A stretch of DNA of 64,000 bases from RUG14515 sp045117995 (lineage in GTDB: Bacteria; Bacillota_I; Bacilli_A; RFN20; CAG-826). Positions within the stretch are counted from its first letter, which is position 1. Each line of letters starts with the position of its first letter. The stretch covers positions 1 through 64,000 of the forward strand of contig JBGUOH010000006.1 of assembly GCA_045117995.1 (NCBI GenBank), written 5' to 3'. A model generated the notes under the pieces. It saw only the letters and a program-made list of their open reading frames with translations, did no database searches and was not told the origin of the DNA. The translations under genes and the position numbers were made by a program. Below are positions 1 to 9,446 of this stretch, one piece after another.

Positions 1-5
1 GACAT
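1..5 (-). CDS. 5' end of an unidentified gene leaving the left edge
   Basis: A minus-strand ATG at 3-5 is preceded by a strong Shine-Dalgarno AAGGAGG (complement of 11-17) with a 5-nt spacer. Less than two codons lie inside the window, so the product cannot be named. A terminator-like hairpin (38-73) lies only about 30 nt upstream, so the gene either has a very compact promoter (a TATGAT-like -10 is present on the minus strand near 24-29) or is read through from the pncB operon. Confidence 0.6.
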
Positions 6-36
6 AATTACCTCCTTATCCAAATCATACTAAAAG

Positions 37-73
37 AAAAAGTAGACCGCACTTTTTATACGTGTCTACTTTT
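37..73 (-). terminator. Rho-independent terminator after pncB
   Basis: A perfect 10-bp inverted repeat AAAAGTAGAC (38-47) / GTCTACTTTT (64-73) encloses a 16-nt loop. On the minus strand the stem is followed by a T run, as expected for the end of the pncB operon. Because the arms carry A and T tracts on both sides it could act in both directions. Its closeness to the next start codon also allows an attenuator role. Confidence 0.65.
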
Positions 74-127
74 ATCTTATCGGTTCATGCGTCCTCTTTT
101 ATTTTTTCTATTGTCTTATTAATTCTA

Positions 128-1225
128 TTAATAAATTGGATAAGGAACCTTTTGAAGTTTATCGTTCTTGTAGTTAGCGCGACCTTCTTTAGCTTCGCCC
201 TTGCCATCAAGCATAACTAAGTCACCAGTGAAACCACATGTCATGTTGTTGACGAAAGATGTACCAACACCATACATGCTAACTGGAACACCTGACTTCT
301 TCCATTCTCTAATCTTTTCAGCGTTGAAGGAAGAAGAAACGGTAATACCAACGTAGTTGAAGCCTTCATCATCTAATGCTTTTCTTAAAGCAATAATGAG
401 TTCTTTACAAACACCATGTGGGTCGAATCCACTTGTGTCTTTATCGTCGAAATAATGGTCAATTAAAGATTTGGATGTATCAACACGGACACCTCTTAAC
501 TTATGACCTAAGTGACGAGCAATTAATAAGGAATCACGAACAACGTTATTGTGATAGTCAATCAAGGCTGTCACTTGTTCATCTGGGAATGTTTTAGCAT
601 AGGCATCAGCGGCTTTAATAATGTTGCCACCACAGATTTGGATTAAAGCATGTGGCATAGTGCCCATACCTTTGCCACCCCACCAATAGCCTTGAGCGTC
701 TGTGCTGACTCTATTAATACCCGCGACATATGTAGCATAACCATCACCAACTTGGGTAAGGAAATCATCTTGTCTATCAGCCATTGAAAATACTGGTGTA
801 TCTCCTGCGGCATCAAGCACTTCTTTGACATTAGTGGCTACACTACTTCTGCGTGCTAACACACCATCAATAACGGATTCTAAAAAGCCAAAGTTTTCGT
901 ATGTACCTGTGACCTTTAAAACTGGTTCATTAGCTTGGATAATATCACCATCATTTAAAGCTTCAATAATAAGTTCTTCTGGATGGACTGCAAATGTATG
1001 AAGAATCGCAATTGCTTCGTCAACACCACAGAGCATAGAATTGTCTCTTCTTTGGAACCATTGCATGGTCACGATATGACCTTTTAAGTTCTCTGCGACA
1101 ATCTTACGGCTCTTTAAGAAATAGTTCGCGCTATAGAAGCCTTCACCTAATTCTTTAGGGAAATTAAATGTTTTGTTTGTGAGACGAGAAATCTTACCTT
1201 GTTTTTTAAGTTCTACTTCCATCAT
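128..1225 (-). CDS. pncB: Nicotinate phosphoribosyltransferase, short form
   Basis: This cytosolic enzyme converts nicotinate and PRPP to nicotinate mononucleotide and PPi in NAD salvage. The 365-residue chain matches the short class of the family rather than the ~480-residue type. Visible landmarks are the GEGFYSANYF segment (28-36), the GTMPHALIQ loop with His192, the RVDT segment (247-250) and a GVGTS phosphate-binding turn near 320. The start is the first of two adjacent ATGs, about 10 nt after GGAGG. It is the last gene of the glgC-to-pncB run and overlaps its upstream neighbour by ATGA. A nicotinamidase (31364-31885) elsewhere in the window supplies its substrate. Confidence 0.93.
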   Translation of the reverse strand: MMEVELKKQGKISRLTNKTFNFPKELGEGFYSANYFLKSRKIVAENLKGHIVTMQWFQRRDNSMLCGVDEAIAILHTFAVHPEELIIEALNDGDIIQANEPVLKVTGTYENFGFLESVIDGVLARRSSVATNVKEVLDAAGDTPVFSMADRQDDFLTQVGDGYATYVAGINRVSTDAQGYWWGGKGMGTMPHALIQICGGNIIKAADAYAKTFPDEQVTALIDYHNNVVRDSLLIARHLGHKLRGVRVDTSKSLIDHYFDDKDTSGFDPHGVCKELIIALRKALDDEGFNYVGITVSSSFNAEKIREWKKSGVPVSMYGVGTSFVNNMTCGFTGDLVMLDGKGEAKEGRANYKNDKLQKVPYPIY

Positions 1226-1719
1226 ACTTCACGTTCCTCCATTTGGAAAAAATCTTTATTTATGTCGTTATCGTTAACATCATCATTGTTTAAGACGATC
1301 TCTTCATTTGGTTCGTTTTCATCTAAATCTTGATATGTCGCGTAACGATCCTCTTTGACAAAACTACCATTAGCAATTAAGGTATCTTTTGTAACTTTTA
1401 CTTTGTAAGTATCATTATCTTTAACGATAAAGAAACCAGAATCACCTTTGCTCATGAGCATAATGTCATACTTACCTAAGTAGCCATTTAAGATGGCAAT
1501 TAATTCGTAGTTAGGCAAGGTGATTAAGCCATGGAATCTAATCTTCACATATTTCTTTAAGTTAAAGATATCGATGCGGTAAATCTTACCGTCTTTTTCA
1601 TAAATTAATAAATCTTCATCTTGCTTTGGAAGAAGGTTTTTTGGGACATCGTCAAAGATAATACTTAAGTAAGCATTAATCTTATCGAAATGATTAATTA
1701 ATCCGTATTTAGATATCAT
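1222..1719 (-). CDS. Small acidic protein of unknown function between trmB and pncB
   Basis: I do not recognise this 165-residue protein. It has no signal peptide or membrane segment. Residues 1-115 look like a compact beta-rich domain (short strands such as DLLIYEKDGKIYRIDIF and GFFIVKDNDTYKVKV), followed by an acidic, Asn/Asp/Glu-rich tail (about 128-165) that is probably disordered. It overlaps trmB upstream and pncB downstream by ATGA quartets, so its translation is coupled to both. This supports a real gene. Function is unknown. Confidence 0.75.
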   Translation of the reverse strand: MISKYGLINHFDKINAYLSIIFDDVPKNLLPKQDEDLLIYEKDGKIYRIDIFNLKKYVKIRFHGLITLPNYELIAILNGYLGKYDIMLMSKGDSGFFIVKDNDTYKVKVTKDTLIANGSFVKEDRYATYQDLDENEPNEEIVLNNDDVNDNDINKDFFQMEEREV

Positions 1720-2324
1720 AACTTCTCCAAAATTAGACGATAGATTGGTTGACCCTCAGCACGGAAACTAGCCTCGTATTCAGTAGTCTCATCGAATGGA
1801 TCTTTACCATCATAAGAATAGTTCGCTTCCACGAGTTTGAATGGGGAGGTTTGCACTAGTTCTAATGAGTAGGTAAATAGGTCATAATTATCAGTTTTAA
1901 AGATGAGCTTAGCGCCCTTCTTTAGAATACGTAAATATTGATTTAAGAATGAGTCACTTGTTAACCTTCTTTTAGCGTGTCTTTTCTTTGGCCATGGATC
2001 AGAGAAATTTAAGAAAATGCCGTTCACACTACCCTCATTAATGAGTGGTAAAACTTGTTCAGCATAGGCGTAAACTAGCTTCGCATTAGTGATTTCATTT
2101 TCTACGAGTTTCTTCGCGGTAAAGCCTGCGCATGTGACGTTACATTCCATACCGATAAAGAATGTATCAGGATGATTCTTCGCCATGTTAACTAAGAATT
2201 GACCTTTACCAGAACCAACTTCTAAATAATAATTTTTATAATTATTAATCGCGTCAAAAGGACACATCACTTCGGTGTGTTCTTCGATAAATGGTTTGGC
2301 CCAAGGTTTATATTTGGTTCTCAT
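1716..2324 (-). CDS. trmB: tRNA (guanine-N7-)-methyltransferase
   Basis: TrmB uses S-adenosylmethionine to make m7G46 in the variable loop of tRNAs. The 202 residues include the SAM-binding LEVGSGKGQFL motif (about 36-46), the family signature NFSDPWPKKRH (about 105-115) and FKTDN near 142, followed by the C-terminal acceptor segment FDETTEYE. Length is typical for the bacterial family. It is translationally coupled at both ends, with a TAATG-type overlap with pepV and an ATGA overlap with the following small gene. Confidence 0.95.
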   Translation of the reverse strand: MRTKYKPWAKPFIEEHTEVMCPFDAINNYKNYYLEVGSGKGQFLVNMAKNHPDTFFIGMECNVTCAGFTAKKLVENEITNAKLVYAYAEQVLPLINEGSVNGIFLNFSDPWPKKRHAKRRLTSDSFLNQYLRILKKGAKLIFKTDNYDLFTYSLELVQTSPFKLVEANYSYDGKDPFDETTEYEASFRAEGQPIYRLILEKL

Positions 2325-3691
2325 TACTTAATTAACTTTCCTAATTCCACGATAGCGTGAGCGTAGATACCCATGGATTCAACAAGATATTCTCTCTTGG
2401 TATTTTCATTAACACCATGCATCTTTGGATCATGTCCTGGATATTCCATACCAAAGGCCACGACATTGTCCGCTTCTTTAGCGTATGTACCACCACCAGA
2501 AGCAATGACTTCAGTTTCATAGTCACCAGTTTCTTCTTGGTAAACTCTTAATAATGTGGTGATTAAATCACTATCCTTTGGATAGTAGAGCAATGGGGAA
2601 ATGCCTTCCACTTCAATTTCAAATGGTTTAGAAGCTTCTTTAATATTGTTAATCATGTCTTCCGCTTTGACGGTTTCAACGTGACGATAGTTAACAACGA
2701 CTTCTAATTCATCATTCTCATAGGAGAATAAACCAACATTGAGGGAGTTAGTACCCATATTTTCACTATTGGCGGCAGCGTTAACACCAGCACCTCTAGG
2801 ATCATTTAATAATTCATATAATTTCTTAAAGTCAGCGTTTTTATAATAGTCGCCTAAATACTTAACAGCGTCCATCGCTGCGTTTTTACCCATCCATGGG
2901 ATAGAACCATGAGCGGCGACACCATTAAATGTTAAGAGCATTTCATCACCCTTAGCGAGGTAAGAATAATCTGCTTCTTGATTATTTAAATAAGCGATAA
3001 GGTTGAGATCTTCTTTAAGAAGAACTTCACACTTTTCAATAACAGCATTAGAAGCCACACCACCTTTAATGGATTTAACTTCTGGGAAATTGACTTTCTT
3101 TTTAACTTTAAAGCCAATGATACCTTTTTCAGCATATGTAAGTGGATAAGCACTATCAGGAGAGAAACCGAATGTTGGTTGTTTCTTTTTAAGTGTTTTG
3201 AAATAGTGTTCCATACAAGCGGAACCTCTTTCTTCGTTACCGCCCACTAAGAATCTAACTTGATAGTTACCAAGTAAGCCATTATCTTTTAAGGCTTTTA
3301 AGCCATAGTAACAGGAGAGTAATGGACCTTTATCATCTGCCACACCACGGGCGTATAAGAAACCATCTTTTTCCACCATTTGGAGTGGGTCTTGTGGCCA
3401 ACCTGTTCCAACCGGAACAATATCAGCGTGAGCCATGATGGTAATATTCTTATCTAATTCATTAGTTAAGATTTCGACAACATAGTTATCATAGTTTTTA
3501 ACTATGAAGCCATCTTTTTTTGCTAAATCAGCGATGAATTGTAACGCTTTACTAACACCTTTACCAAAAGGATTGTTTTCATCCACTGTGGATTCATCAT
3601 ATGTTGAATCAATAGCGATGAAATCTTTAAGATTACTCATCATTTCCGCTTCATAGGAAGCAGTAAGCTTTTTATAAAATTCTTTTTCCAT
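2324..3691 (-). CDS. pepV: M20 family dipeptidase PepV-like
   Basis: This is a cytosolic zinc dipeptidase of the M20 family (PepV/Sapep branch) that cleaves dipeptides taken up or released in proteolysis. The 455-residue length fits PepV. Metal and catalytic landmarks are MAHADIVPVG (first metal His and Asp near 87-89), GVADDKG (bridging Asp), GGNEERGS (catalytic Glu and metal Glu), the FSPDSAYP segment, and a C-terminal GMEYPGHDPKMHG with the last metal His. The large lid domain between about 185 and 380 is present. The gene lies 2 nt after coaX in the same operon. Confidence 0.93.
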   Translation of the reverse strand: MEKEFYKKLTASYEAEMMSNLKDFIAIDSTYDESTVDENNPFGKGVSKALQFIADLAKKDGFIVKNYDNYVVEILTNELDKNITIMAHADIVPVGTGWPQDPLQMVEKDGFLYARGVADDKGPLLSCYYGLKALKDNGLLGNYQVRFLVGGNEERGSACMEHYFKTLKKKQPTFGFSPDSAYPLTYAEKGIIGFKVKKKVNFPEVKSIKGGVASNAVIEKCEVLLKEDLNLIAYLNNQEADYSYLAKGDEMLLTFNGVAAHGSIPWMGKNAAMDAVKYLGDYYKNADFKKLYELLNDPRGAGVNAAANSENMGTNSLNVGLFSYENDELEVVVNYRHVETVKAEDMINNIKEASKPFEIEVEGISPLLYYPKDSDLITTLLRVYQEETGDYETEVIASGGGTYAKEADNVVAFGMEYPGHDPKMHGVNENTKREYLVESMGIYAHAIVELGKLIK

Positions 3692-3693
3692 AA

Positions 3694-4467
3694 CTACTCC
3701 TTCTTTAAATTTTTATTAATAATGATATTGAGTCCATCTAAGTTCAAATTACGATCATAGATAAAACTCTCACCAAGAATTTCCTTCACATAAATCGCAC
3801 CACCGCCTGTAAGAATATGCTTACATGGGTAGCCGATTTCTTTTTCTAAACGGTCGATAAGACCACTAATCATATCAGCGTGTCCGTAGACAATACCCGC
3901 ATTCATCGCGCTCAATGTGTTTTTAGCGATAACTGTTTTAGGGGCAATTAAAGATACTTCTGGAAGTAACGCTGCTTTGTTGGATAAAGAAAGTGCACTT
4001 AAAGTTAAGCCTGGCATGATTAAACACGCACTAAAGGTACCTGTTTTATCAAGTAAAAGAATCTTACTCGCAGTACCTAAGTCAGCGATAATGCATGGAT
4101 ATTCATACTTTTCTTTCGCACTCACTAAGTCAGCGATAAGGTCGTTACCAATTTCCATTGGGTTATCAACTTTAATGGATAAACCAGTTTTAGTACCGGG
4201 ACCAATTAAGATTGGTTCTTTATTGAATAATTGCTTAAGCGCACTGATAATACTGAGATTAACAGGTGGCACCACTGATGAGAAGATGATGTTTTCAACA
4301 TCATTAGCGGATAGTTTTAATTCATTAAACTTGTTTTTAAAGAGACGATAGAACTCGTCATCTGTCAAACGATCATCAGTATTAAAGATCATTCTTTCAA
4401 GAAGAACGTTATCTTTATAAGCACCAATACCAATTGTGGAATTACCCACATCAACACAAATATTCAT
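3694..4467 (-). CDS. coaX: Type III pantothenate kinase
   Basis: CoaX phosphorylates pantothenate in the first step of coenzyme A synthesis. The ASKHA-fold landmarks are the N-terminal phosphate-1 loop DVGNSTIGIGAY (5-16), SSVVPP, the pantothenate loop IGPGTKTGL, the catalytic-Asp segment DLIADLVSA, the phosphate-2 motif IADLGTAS and the C-terminal GGGAIY. At 257 residues it has family length. It follows leuS by 1 nt and precedes pepV by 2 nt. The type III enzyme, unlike type I or II, is not feedback-inhibited by CoA (family knowledge). Confidence 0.94.
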   Translation of the reverse strand: MNICVDVGNSTIGIGAYKDNVLLERMIFNTDDRLTDDEFYRLFKNKFNELKLSANDVENIIFSSVVPPVNLSIISALKQLFNKEPILIGPGTKTGLSIKVDNPMEIGNDLIADLVSAKEKYEYPCIIADLGTASKILLLDKTGTFSACLIMPGLTLSALSLSNKAALLPEVSLIAPKTVIAKNTLSAMNAGIVYGHADMISGLIDRLEKEIGYPCKHILTGGGAIYVKEILGESFIYDRNLNLDGLNIIINKNLKKE

Positions 4468-4468
4468 A

Positions 4469-6865
4469 TTAAAGGGCCACGATATTCACGATACGGTTTT
4501 TCACCACGATAATCTTTTTGATTTCTTTGCCTTCAAGATTACGTTTCACACCTTCAAGGGCTAACGCAGCGGCTTTGACGACTTCATCATCCTCGTCTTT
4601 AGCGATTTCAAGTTCGCCTCTCACTTTACCATTAACTGAAACGCCCATCTTGATAGTATTTAAAACTAATTTGGATTCATCATACTTTGGCCATTCAGCG
4701 AAAGCGATGGTTTCGTTATGACCAAGCAACTCCCACATTTCTTCACCGATGTGTGGGCAGATACAAGAGATGAGTTTGACAAATCCTTCAGCGTATTTCT
4801 TGCTTAATTTATTAACACGATAGACTTCATTAATGAAAATCATCATTTGGCTAATCGCAGTGTTGAATGAAAGGTTTTCATAGTCTTCGGTGACTTTCTT
4901 GACTGTTTGATTATAAATCAAATCGAGTTCAGGAGTGTCTTCTTCGGAGACGATACCGTTTTCAATAATGATACGATAGACTCTTTCTAAGAATTTATGA
5001 GCACCTTCCACACCTTGGTTAGACCATGGTTTACTTGCTTCAAGTGGTCCCATGAACATTTCATAAATACGGAGAGTGTCCGCACCATATTGTTCACAGA
5101 CATCTAATGGGTTAACAACGAATTCTGGATAACGTTTACCCATCTTAATGTTGTTAGCGCCTAATATCATGCCTTGGTGAACAAGTTTCTTAAATGGTTC
5201 ATCAAAGCTGATATAGCCTTTATCGTATAAGTACTTTGTCCAAATACGGGAATAGATAAGGTGACCAACTGCGTGTTCTGGACCACCGATATAAAGGTCA
5301 ACTGGTAACCAGTGATCGGCTAATTTCTTATCGCAGAACATCTTGTCATTGTGTGGGTCAACATATCTAAGGAAGTACCAAGATGAGCCCGCACTACCTG
5401 GCATAGTAGATGTTTCACGCTTACCATGTAAGCCGTTATGGTTATATTCTTTCCATTCTTTCGCGTTTTCTAATGGTGCTTGACCGTTATGACCTTTATA
5501 GTCATCAAGTTCTGGGAGGACGAGTGGTAATTCATCATCATCTAAGGCGTAGACTTCACCATTATCTAGATGGACAACAGGAACTGGTTCACCCCAGTAT
5601 CTTTGTCTAGCAAAGATCCATTCTCTAAATTTATAGTTAACTTTCTTTTCACCGATACCTTTTTCTTTTAAGAAATCAATCATCTTATTAATGGCATCTT
5701 CTTTGTTCATGCCGTTTAAGAAATCAGAATTGATGTGTAAGCCATCTTCTTCATAAGCTTCTTTAGAAATATCGCCACCTTCTAAGACTTGGATAATATC
5801 TAAGTTATATTTTTTAGCGAAAGCATAGTCTCTACTATCATGGGCCGGGACCGCCATAATGGCGCCTGTACCATAGCTAGACAAGACGTAGTCAGAAATA
5901 TAAATAGGCACTAATTTGTCATTAGCAGGGTTGATCGCATAAGCACCGGTAAAGCAACCAGTCTTTTCTTTATTTAAAGAGGTTCTTTCGATTTCACTCT
6001 TCTTACTAGCAGCGTCAATATAAGCAAGAACGTCTTTCTCTTGTTCTTTGCTCATAATCTTCTTAATTAAAGCGTGTTCTGGAGAAAGGACGCAGTAAGT
6101 GCAGCCAAATAATGTATCCGCACGTGTGGTGAAGACCACGAAAGATTCATCGCTATCAGCGACTTTGAATCTAATTTCCGCACCAATGGATTTGCCAATC
6201 CAGTTTCTTTGGATTTCTTTTGTGCTTTCTGGCCAATCGATTCTATCTAAGCCTTCAAGTAATCTTTCCGCAAACTTAGGTTGATCGATAACCCATTGCT
6301 TTAAGTTCTTTCTAATAACTGGATAACCACCACGTTCACTCTTACCATCAATGACTTCGTCATTACTTAAGACGGTACCAAGTTCTTCACACCAGTTAAC
6401 TGGCATATCAATGTATTTAGCGTAGCCATCTTTAAATAAGCCTTTGAAGATCCACTGTGTCCAATGATAGAACTTTGGATCGCTGGTGAGGATGACTCTA
6501 TCCCAGTCATAGTCAAGGCCGATATGTTTTAATTGCTTTGTGAAGTATTCAATATTTTGTTGGGTAAAACCTTCAGGGTTATTACCTGTTTGAATAGCGT
6601 ATTGTTCGGCAGGTAAACCGAAAGAGTCATAGCCGATTGGGTGAAGGACGTTATATCCTTGCATTCTTTTCATACGGCTAATGATGTCAGTCGCGGTATA
6701 ACCTTCTGGGTGACCAACGTGTAAACCCACACCACTTGGATAAGGAAACATGTCTAAAGCATAGAACTTCGGTTTGGAGAAATCCCAGACGTCTGTTTTA
6801 AATGTTTGATTATCTTCCCAATACTTTTGCCATTTGGCTTCGATTTCACGATGATTGAATCCCAT
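4469..6865 (-). CDS. leuS: Leucyl-tRNA synthetase
   Basis: LeuRS charges tRNA-Leu. The class I HIGH motif is HVGH within SGVGLHVGHPEGY, the CP1 editing domain is present (TTRADTLFGCTYC and the Asp-containing PAHDSRDYAFA segment), and the C-terminal anticodon and tRNA-binding domains are full length. The KMSKS loop reads IKMGKRYPEF, so its second Ser-Lys pair is altered. I chose ATG at 6865 because AAAGGAAG lies 8 nt upstream of it. The in-frame GTG at 6874 lies almost on top of that Shine-Dalgarno. The gene sits 29 nt after glgA, an unusual partner, and shows no separate promoter or T-box. Confidence 0.94.
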   Translation of the reverse strand: MGFNHREIEAKWQKYWEDNQTFKTDVWDFSKPKFYALDMFPYPSGVGLHVGHPEGYTATDIISRMKRMQGYNVLHPIGYDSFGLPAEQYAIQTGNNPEGFTQQNIEYFTKQLKHIGLDYDWDRVILTSDPKFYHWTQWIFKGLFKDGYAKYIDMPVNWCEELGTVLSNDEVIDGKSERGGYPVIRKNLKQWVIDQPKFAERLLEGLDRIDWPESTKEIQRNWIGKSIGAEIRFKVADSDESFVVFTTRADTLFGCTYCVLSPEHALIKKIMSKEQEKDVLAYIDAASKKSEIERTSLNKEKTGCFTGAYAINPANDKLVPIYISDYVLSSYGTGAIMAVPAHDSRDYAFAKKYNLDIIQVLEGGDISKEAYEEDGLHINSDFLNGMNKEDAINKMIDFLKEKGIGEKKVNYKFREWIFARQRYWGEPVPVVHLDNGEVYALDDDELPLVLPELDDYKGHNGQAPLENAKEWKEYNHNGLHGKRETSTMPGSAGSSWYFLRYVDPHNDKMFCDKKLADHWLPVDLYIGGPEHAVGHLIYSRIWTKYLYDKGYISFDEPFKKLVHQGMILGANNIKMGKRYPEFVVNPLDVCEQYGADTLRIYEMFMGPLEASKPWSNQGVEGAHKFLERVYRIIIENGIVSEEDTPELDLIYNQTVKKVTEDYENLSFNTAISQMMIFINEVYRVNKLSKKYAEGFVKLISCICPHIGEEMWELLGHNETIAFAEWPKYDESKLVLNTIKMGVSVNGKVRGELEIAKDEDDEVVKAAALALEGVKRNLEGKEIKKIIVVKNRIVNIVAL

Positions 6866-6894
6866 AATATACACTTCCTTTTAAGTTAAGCTTG

Positions 6895-8331
6895 TTATTT
6901 AACAAGCGCCTTATAAAGTTTAATGTATTCTAATGTACTCTTCAACCATGAATTATCAGTAAGCATGGCATTTTTCATCAACTGATGAAGGATTTTCTTA
7001 TTTTCATAGATGTCGTAAGCGTATTGCGCAGTGCGATTCATCTCATAGATGCTATAAGCATCAAAGCCAAAGCCATTGCTTGTTTCAGCGTTATTTCCAT
7101 CATAGCAAATAACACTGTCTTTAAGACCACCAGTGCGTCTCACGATTGGTAAGGTGCCATAGCGTTGGGCAATCATTTGACCAAGACCACATGGTTCGAA
7201 TAAAGATGGCATGATAAAGAAGTCACTAGCGGCGTAAACTTTATGCGCTAAGTTATCACTATAACCAATGAAAATACCGACTCTATCTGGGTATCTATTT
7301 CTTAATTCTTCCCATCTCTTTTCGTATTGAGATTCACCACTACCAAGCATAAAAATGCTTGCGCCTCTTCTAATTAACTCTTCTACCGCTGGGAAAATGA
7401 TATCAAAACCTTTTTGCCAGGTAATACGAGTAACTAAAGAGAATAATGGTCCTTTAGTGTTCTTTAAACCATAGGCGTTCATTAAAGCTTCTTTGTTAGC
7501 TTTTTTACCACTAACTAAGTTCTTTTCGCTATATGGTTTAGCAATTTGTTTATCTTCAACAGGATTAAATTCTAAATAATCGATACCGTTTAAAATGCCA
7601 GAGAAATCCCATTCACGGTATCTTAAAACTTGATCTAAACCCATGCCACCTTCAGGAGTTAAAAGCTCTAAATGGTGAGTTGGGGAAACGGTTGTAATTT
7701 TATTCGCGTACACAATACCCGCTTTAAGGGTGGATACTTGATCTTTGAAACGGACAGAACCGTTATCATAGTATTCATCGGTTAAATTATAGAAGTCACC
7801 CAAGGTGAACTTTGGCATTAAACCTTGGAAAGCAGGATTGTGGATGGTGAAAACAAACTTTGTTTTTGCGAACTTTTCGCGGCATTCATCATCAACGCGC
7901 AACACACATGGAAGCATACCTGCTTGCCAGTCATGCACATGAATAACGTTTGGGTACATGCGCTTGGTGAGCATGAACTGCTTGACTGCCATTGTAAAGA
8001 AGGCGAATCTTTCACCATCATCGAAGTCGCCATAAATATGGCCTCTTTCGAAATATTGTTGATTTTCAATAAAGTAATAATTAATTCCTTCTGTCACTAG
8101 TTGATAGACATCAACATTTTGTTTTCTCCAAGACATATGCGTCTTGAAAGACGCAGCTTTCTTTAAAGCCTTCTCAGAGATTTGACGACGAATGCTATCG
8201 TAGAATGGTAAAAAGATGCAGACATCTTCACCCATTTTCACTAGTTCTTTAGAGAGGGAATAAACGACATCAGCTAAACCGCCCGTTTTACAAAATGGGC
8301 GCGCTTCGCTGGCAACCATGGCTATTTTCAT
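6895..8331 (-). CDS. glgA: Glycogen (starch) synthase, ADP-glucose type
   Basis: GlgA (GT5) extends alpha-1,4-glucan using ADP-glucose. The start at 8331 gives the classic N-terminus MKIAMVASEARPF followed by the KTGGL nucleotide-binding motif (15-19). The C-terminal half has TRITWQKGFD, the GSGE segment and MPSLFEPCGLGQM with the catalytic-region Glu. It is 478 residues, the usual bacterial size. A longer in-frame start at 8430 would run into glgD and is rejected. The ATG lies 1 nt past the glgD stop, so the two are coupled. No branching enzyme or glycogen phosphorylase is in the window. Confidence 0.95.
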   Translation of the reverse strand: MKIAMVASEARPFCKTGGLADVVYSLSKELVKMGEDVCIFLPFYDSIRRQISEKALKKAASFKTHMSWRKQNVDVYQLVTEGINYYFIENQQYFERGHIYGDFDDGERFAFFTMAVKQFMLTKRMYPNVIHVHDWQAGMLPCVLRVDDECREKFAKTKFVFTIHNPAFQGLMPKFTLGDFYNLTDEYYDNGSVRFKDQVSTLKAGIVYANKITTVSPTHHLELLTPEGGMGLDQVLRYREWDFSGILNGIDYLEFNPVEDKQIAKPYSEKNLVSGKKANKEALMNAYGLKNTKGPLFSLVTRITWQKGFDIIFPAVEELIRRGASIFMLGSGESQYEKRWEELRNRYPDRVGIFIGYSDNLAHKVYAASDFFIMPSLFEPCGLGQMIAQRYGTLPIVRRTGGLKDSVICYDGNNAETSNGFGFDAYSIYEMNRTAQYAYDIYENKKILHQLMKNAMLTDNSWLKSTLEYIKLYKALVK

Positions 8332-8332
8332 C

Positions 8333-9445
8333 TTAAATATTTGCTCCGAAACTAATATACATGAAGTGATTTTCATCACCCGCGACATCGCGGATTTCTC
8401 TAATCTTGACGTTCTTGTCAGCAACGACATACTCTAAGTGAGAGCCTTTACCGACTTTCGTGCCACTGAAGAGAATGCAGTTCTTAACCACCGCTCCTTC
8501 TTCGACGATGACGTCACGAGAAAGGATGGAATTAATGACTGTGCCTTTGATTCTTGAACCGTTAGAAACGAAAGAGTTTTCAACAACAGCTTTTTCTCCA
8601 TATAAGGCTGGAGGAGTATTGTGTGTGGTTGTATAAATTGGCCAATCTTCTTTGAAGAGTTGTTTTCTTACTTCATAAGAGAGAAGTTCTCTTGAGTATT
8701 TAACAAAGTTATCAAATGTTAAGATTGGGGCGACATAGCCATCAAAAGAGAAAGCATTAACAGCGTATAAGCCGTTTGTTGCACAGTAATTGACTAAGTC
8801 ACGAATATTAAACAAGGTGGAAATTTCTCTTGTCTTGTTAACAAGTTCCACGAGTGTTTTATAGTCAAAGATAAAGACCTCCAAAGAGATTTGTGCTTCC
8901 TTAGCGGTACCTAAGTTAATCGCGAAGTCTTTAACGAGATGGTTTTCTGTTTTAACAATATCGCAGTTGATGAATTCTTCTTTAGCATTCTTCACTCTCT
9001 TATAAATAAGAGAAATCTTATTACCAGATTCAATATGCATATCAACATATTTTCTAAAATCCATACTCGCTAGGAAGAAGGAATTAGCGATGACAACATA
9101 GTCACAATCTAAGCCTTCAAAGTGTAAGCGGTTAGATAATAAGTTATTAATGTCTGTATTGAATTTATGACTTGGAACATTTTCGTTGTAGAAAATGCGT
9201 TGTGTACCTGTCTTAGTGTTATTGACCCAAATAGAACCATCTCTTACGTGAGAAACCACACTATGGAGATGACGGTCGACTAAGATAGAAACACGGTCAA
9301 TACCAGAGTTAGAGAAATTAGATAACGCAAAGTCCATAAGACCATATCTTCCTAAGAAAGAGACAGTACCGATTGGACGTTTTTCAGTTAACTTACCAAG
9401 ATGTGGAGCATCGTGTAAGTCACAAATACCAACTACTTTTGCCAT
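8333..9445 (-). CDS. glgD: GlgD, regulatory ADP-glucose pyrophosphorylase subunit
   Basis: This 370-residue paralog of GlgC has the same nucleotidyltransferase plus left-handed beta-helix layout. The N-terminal GG-x-GTRL pyrophosphorylase loop seen in GlgC is absent and replaced by CDLHDAPHLGKL. The structural motif GRYGLMDFALSNFSNSGI is kept. In Firmicutes GlgD is known as a poorly active subunit that activates GlgC in a heterotetramer. The C-terminal hexapeptide repeats (GSRIKGTVINSILSRDVIVEEG) support the beta-helix. It lies 1 nt from glgC upstream and 1 nt from glgA downstream. Confidence 0.93.
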   Translation of the reverse strand: MAKVVGICDLHDAPHLGKLTEKRPIGTVSFLGRYGLMDFALSNFSNSGIDRVSILVDRHLHSVVSHVRDGSIWVNNTKTGTQRIFYNENVPSHKFNTDINNLLSNRLHFEGLDCDYVVIANSFFLASMDFRKYVDMHIESGNKISLIYKRVKNAKEEFINCDIVKTENHLVKDFAINLGTAKEAQISLEVFIFDYKTLVELVNKTREISTLFNIRDLVNYCATNGLYAVNAFSFDGYVAPILTFDNFVKYSRELLSYEVRKQLFKEDWPIYTTTHNTPPALYGEKAVVENSFVSNGSRIKGTVINSILSRDVIVEEGAVVKNCILFSGTKVGKGSHLEYVVADKNVKIREIRDVAGDENHFMYISFGANI

Positions 9446-9446
9446 A

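Noticed and set aside
1716..2324. Mollicute-type genetic code with TGA as tryptophan
   Set aside because: ATGA stop-start overlaps at 1222, 1716, 12848 and others use TGA as a stop, and Trp residues in conserved motifs are TGG.
6866..6874. GTG start for leuS at 6874
   Set aside because: The GTG overlaps the AAAGGAAG ribosome binding site, while the ATG at 6865 has an 8-nt spacer from it.
8332..8430. N-terminal extension of glgA to 8430
   Set aside because: It would overlap the end of glgD by about 98 nt, and the family N-terminus MKIAMVASEARPF begins at 8331.
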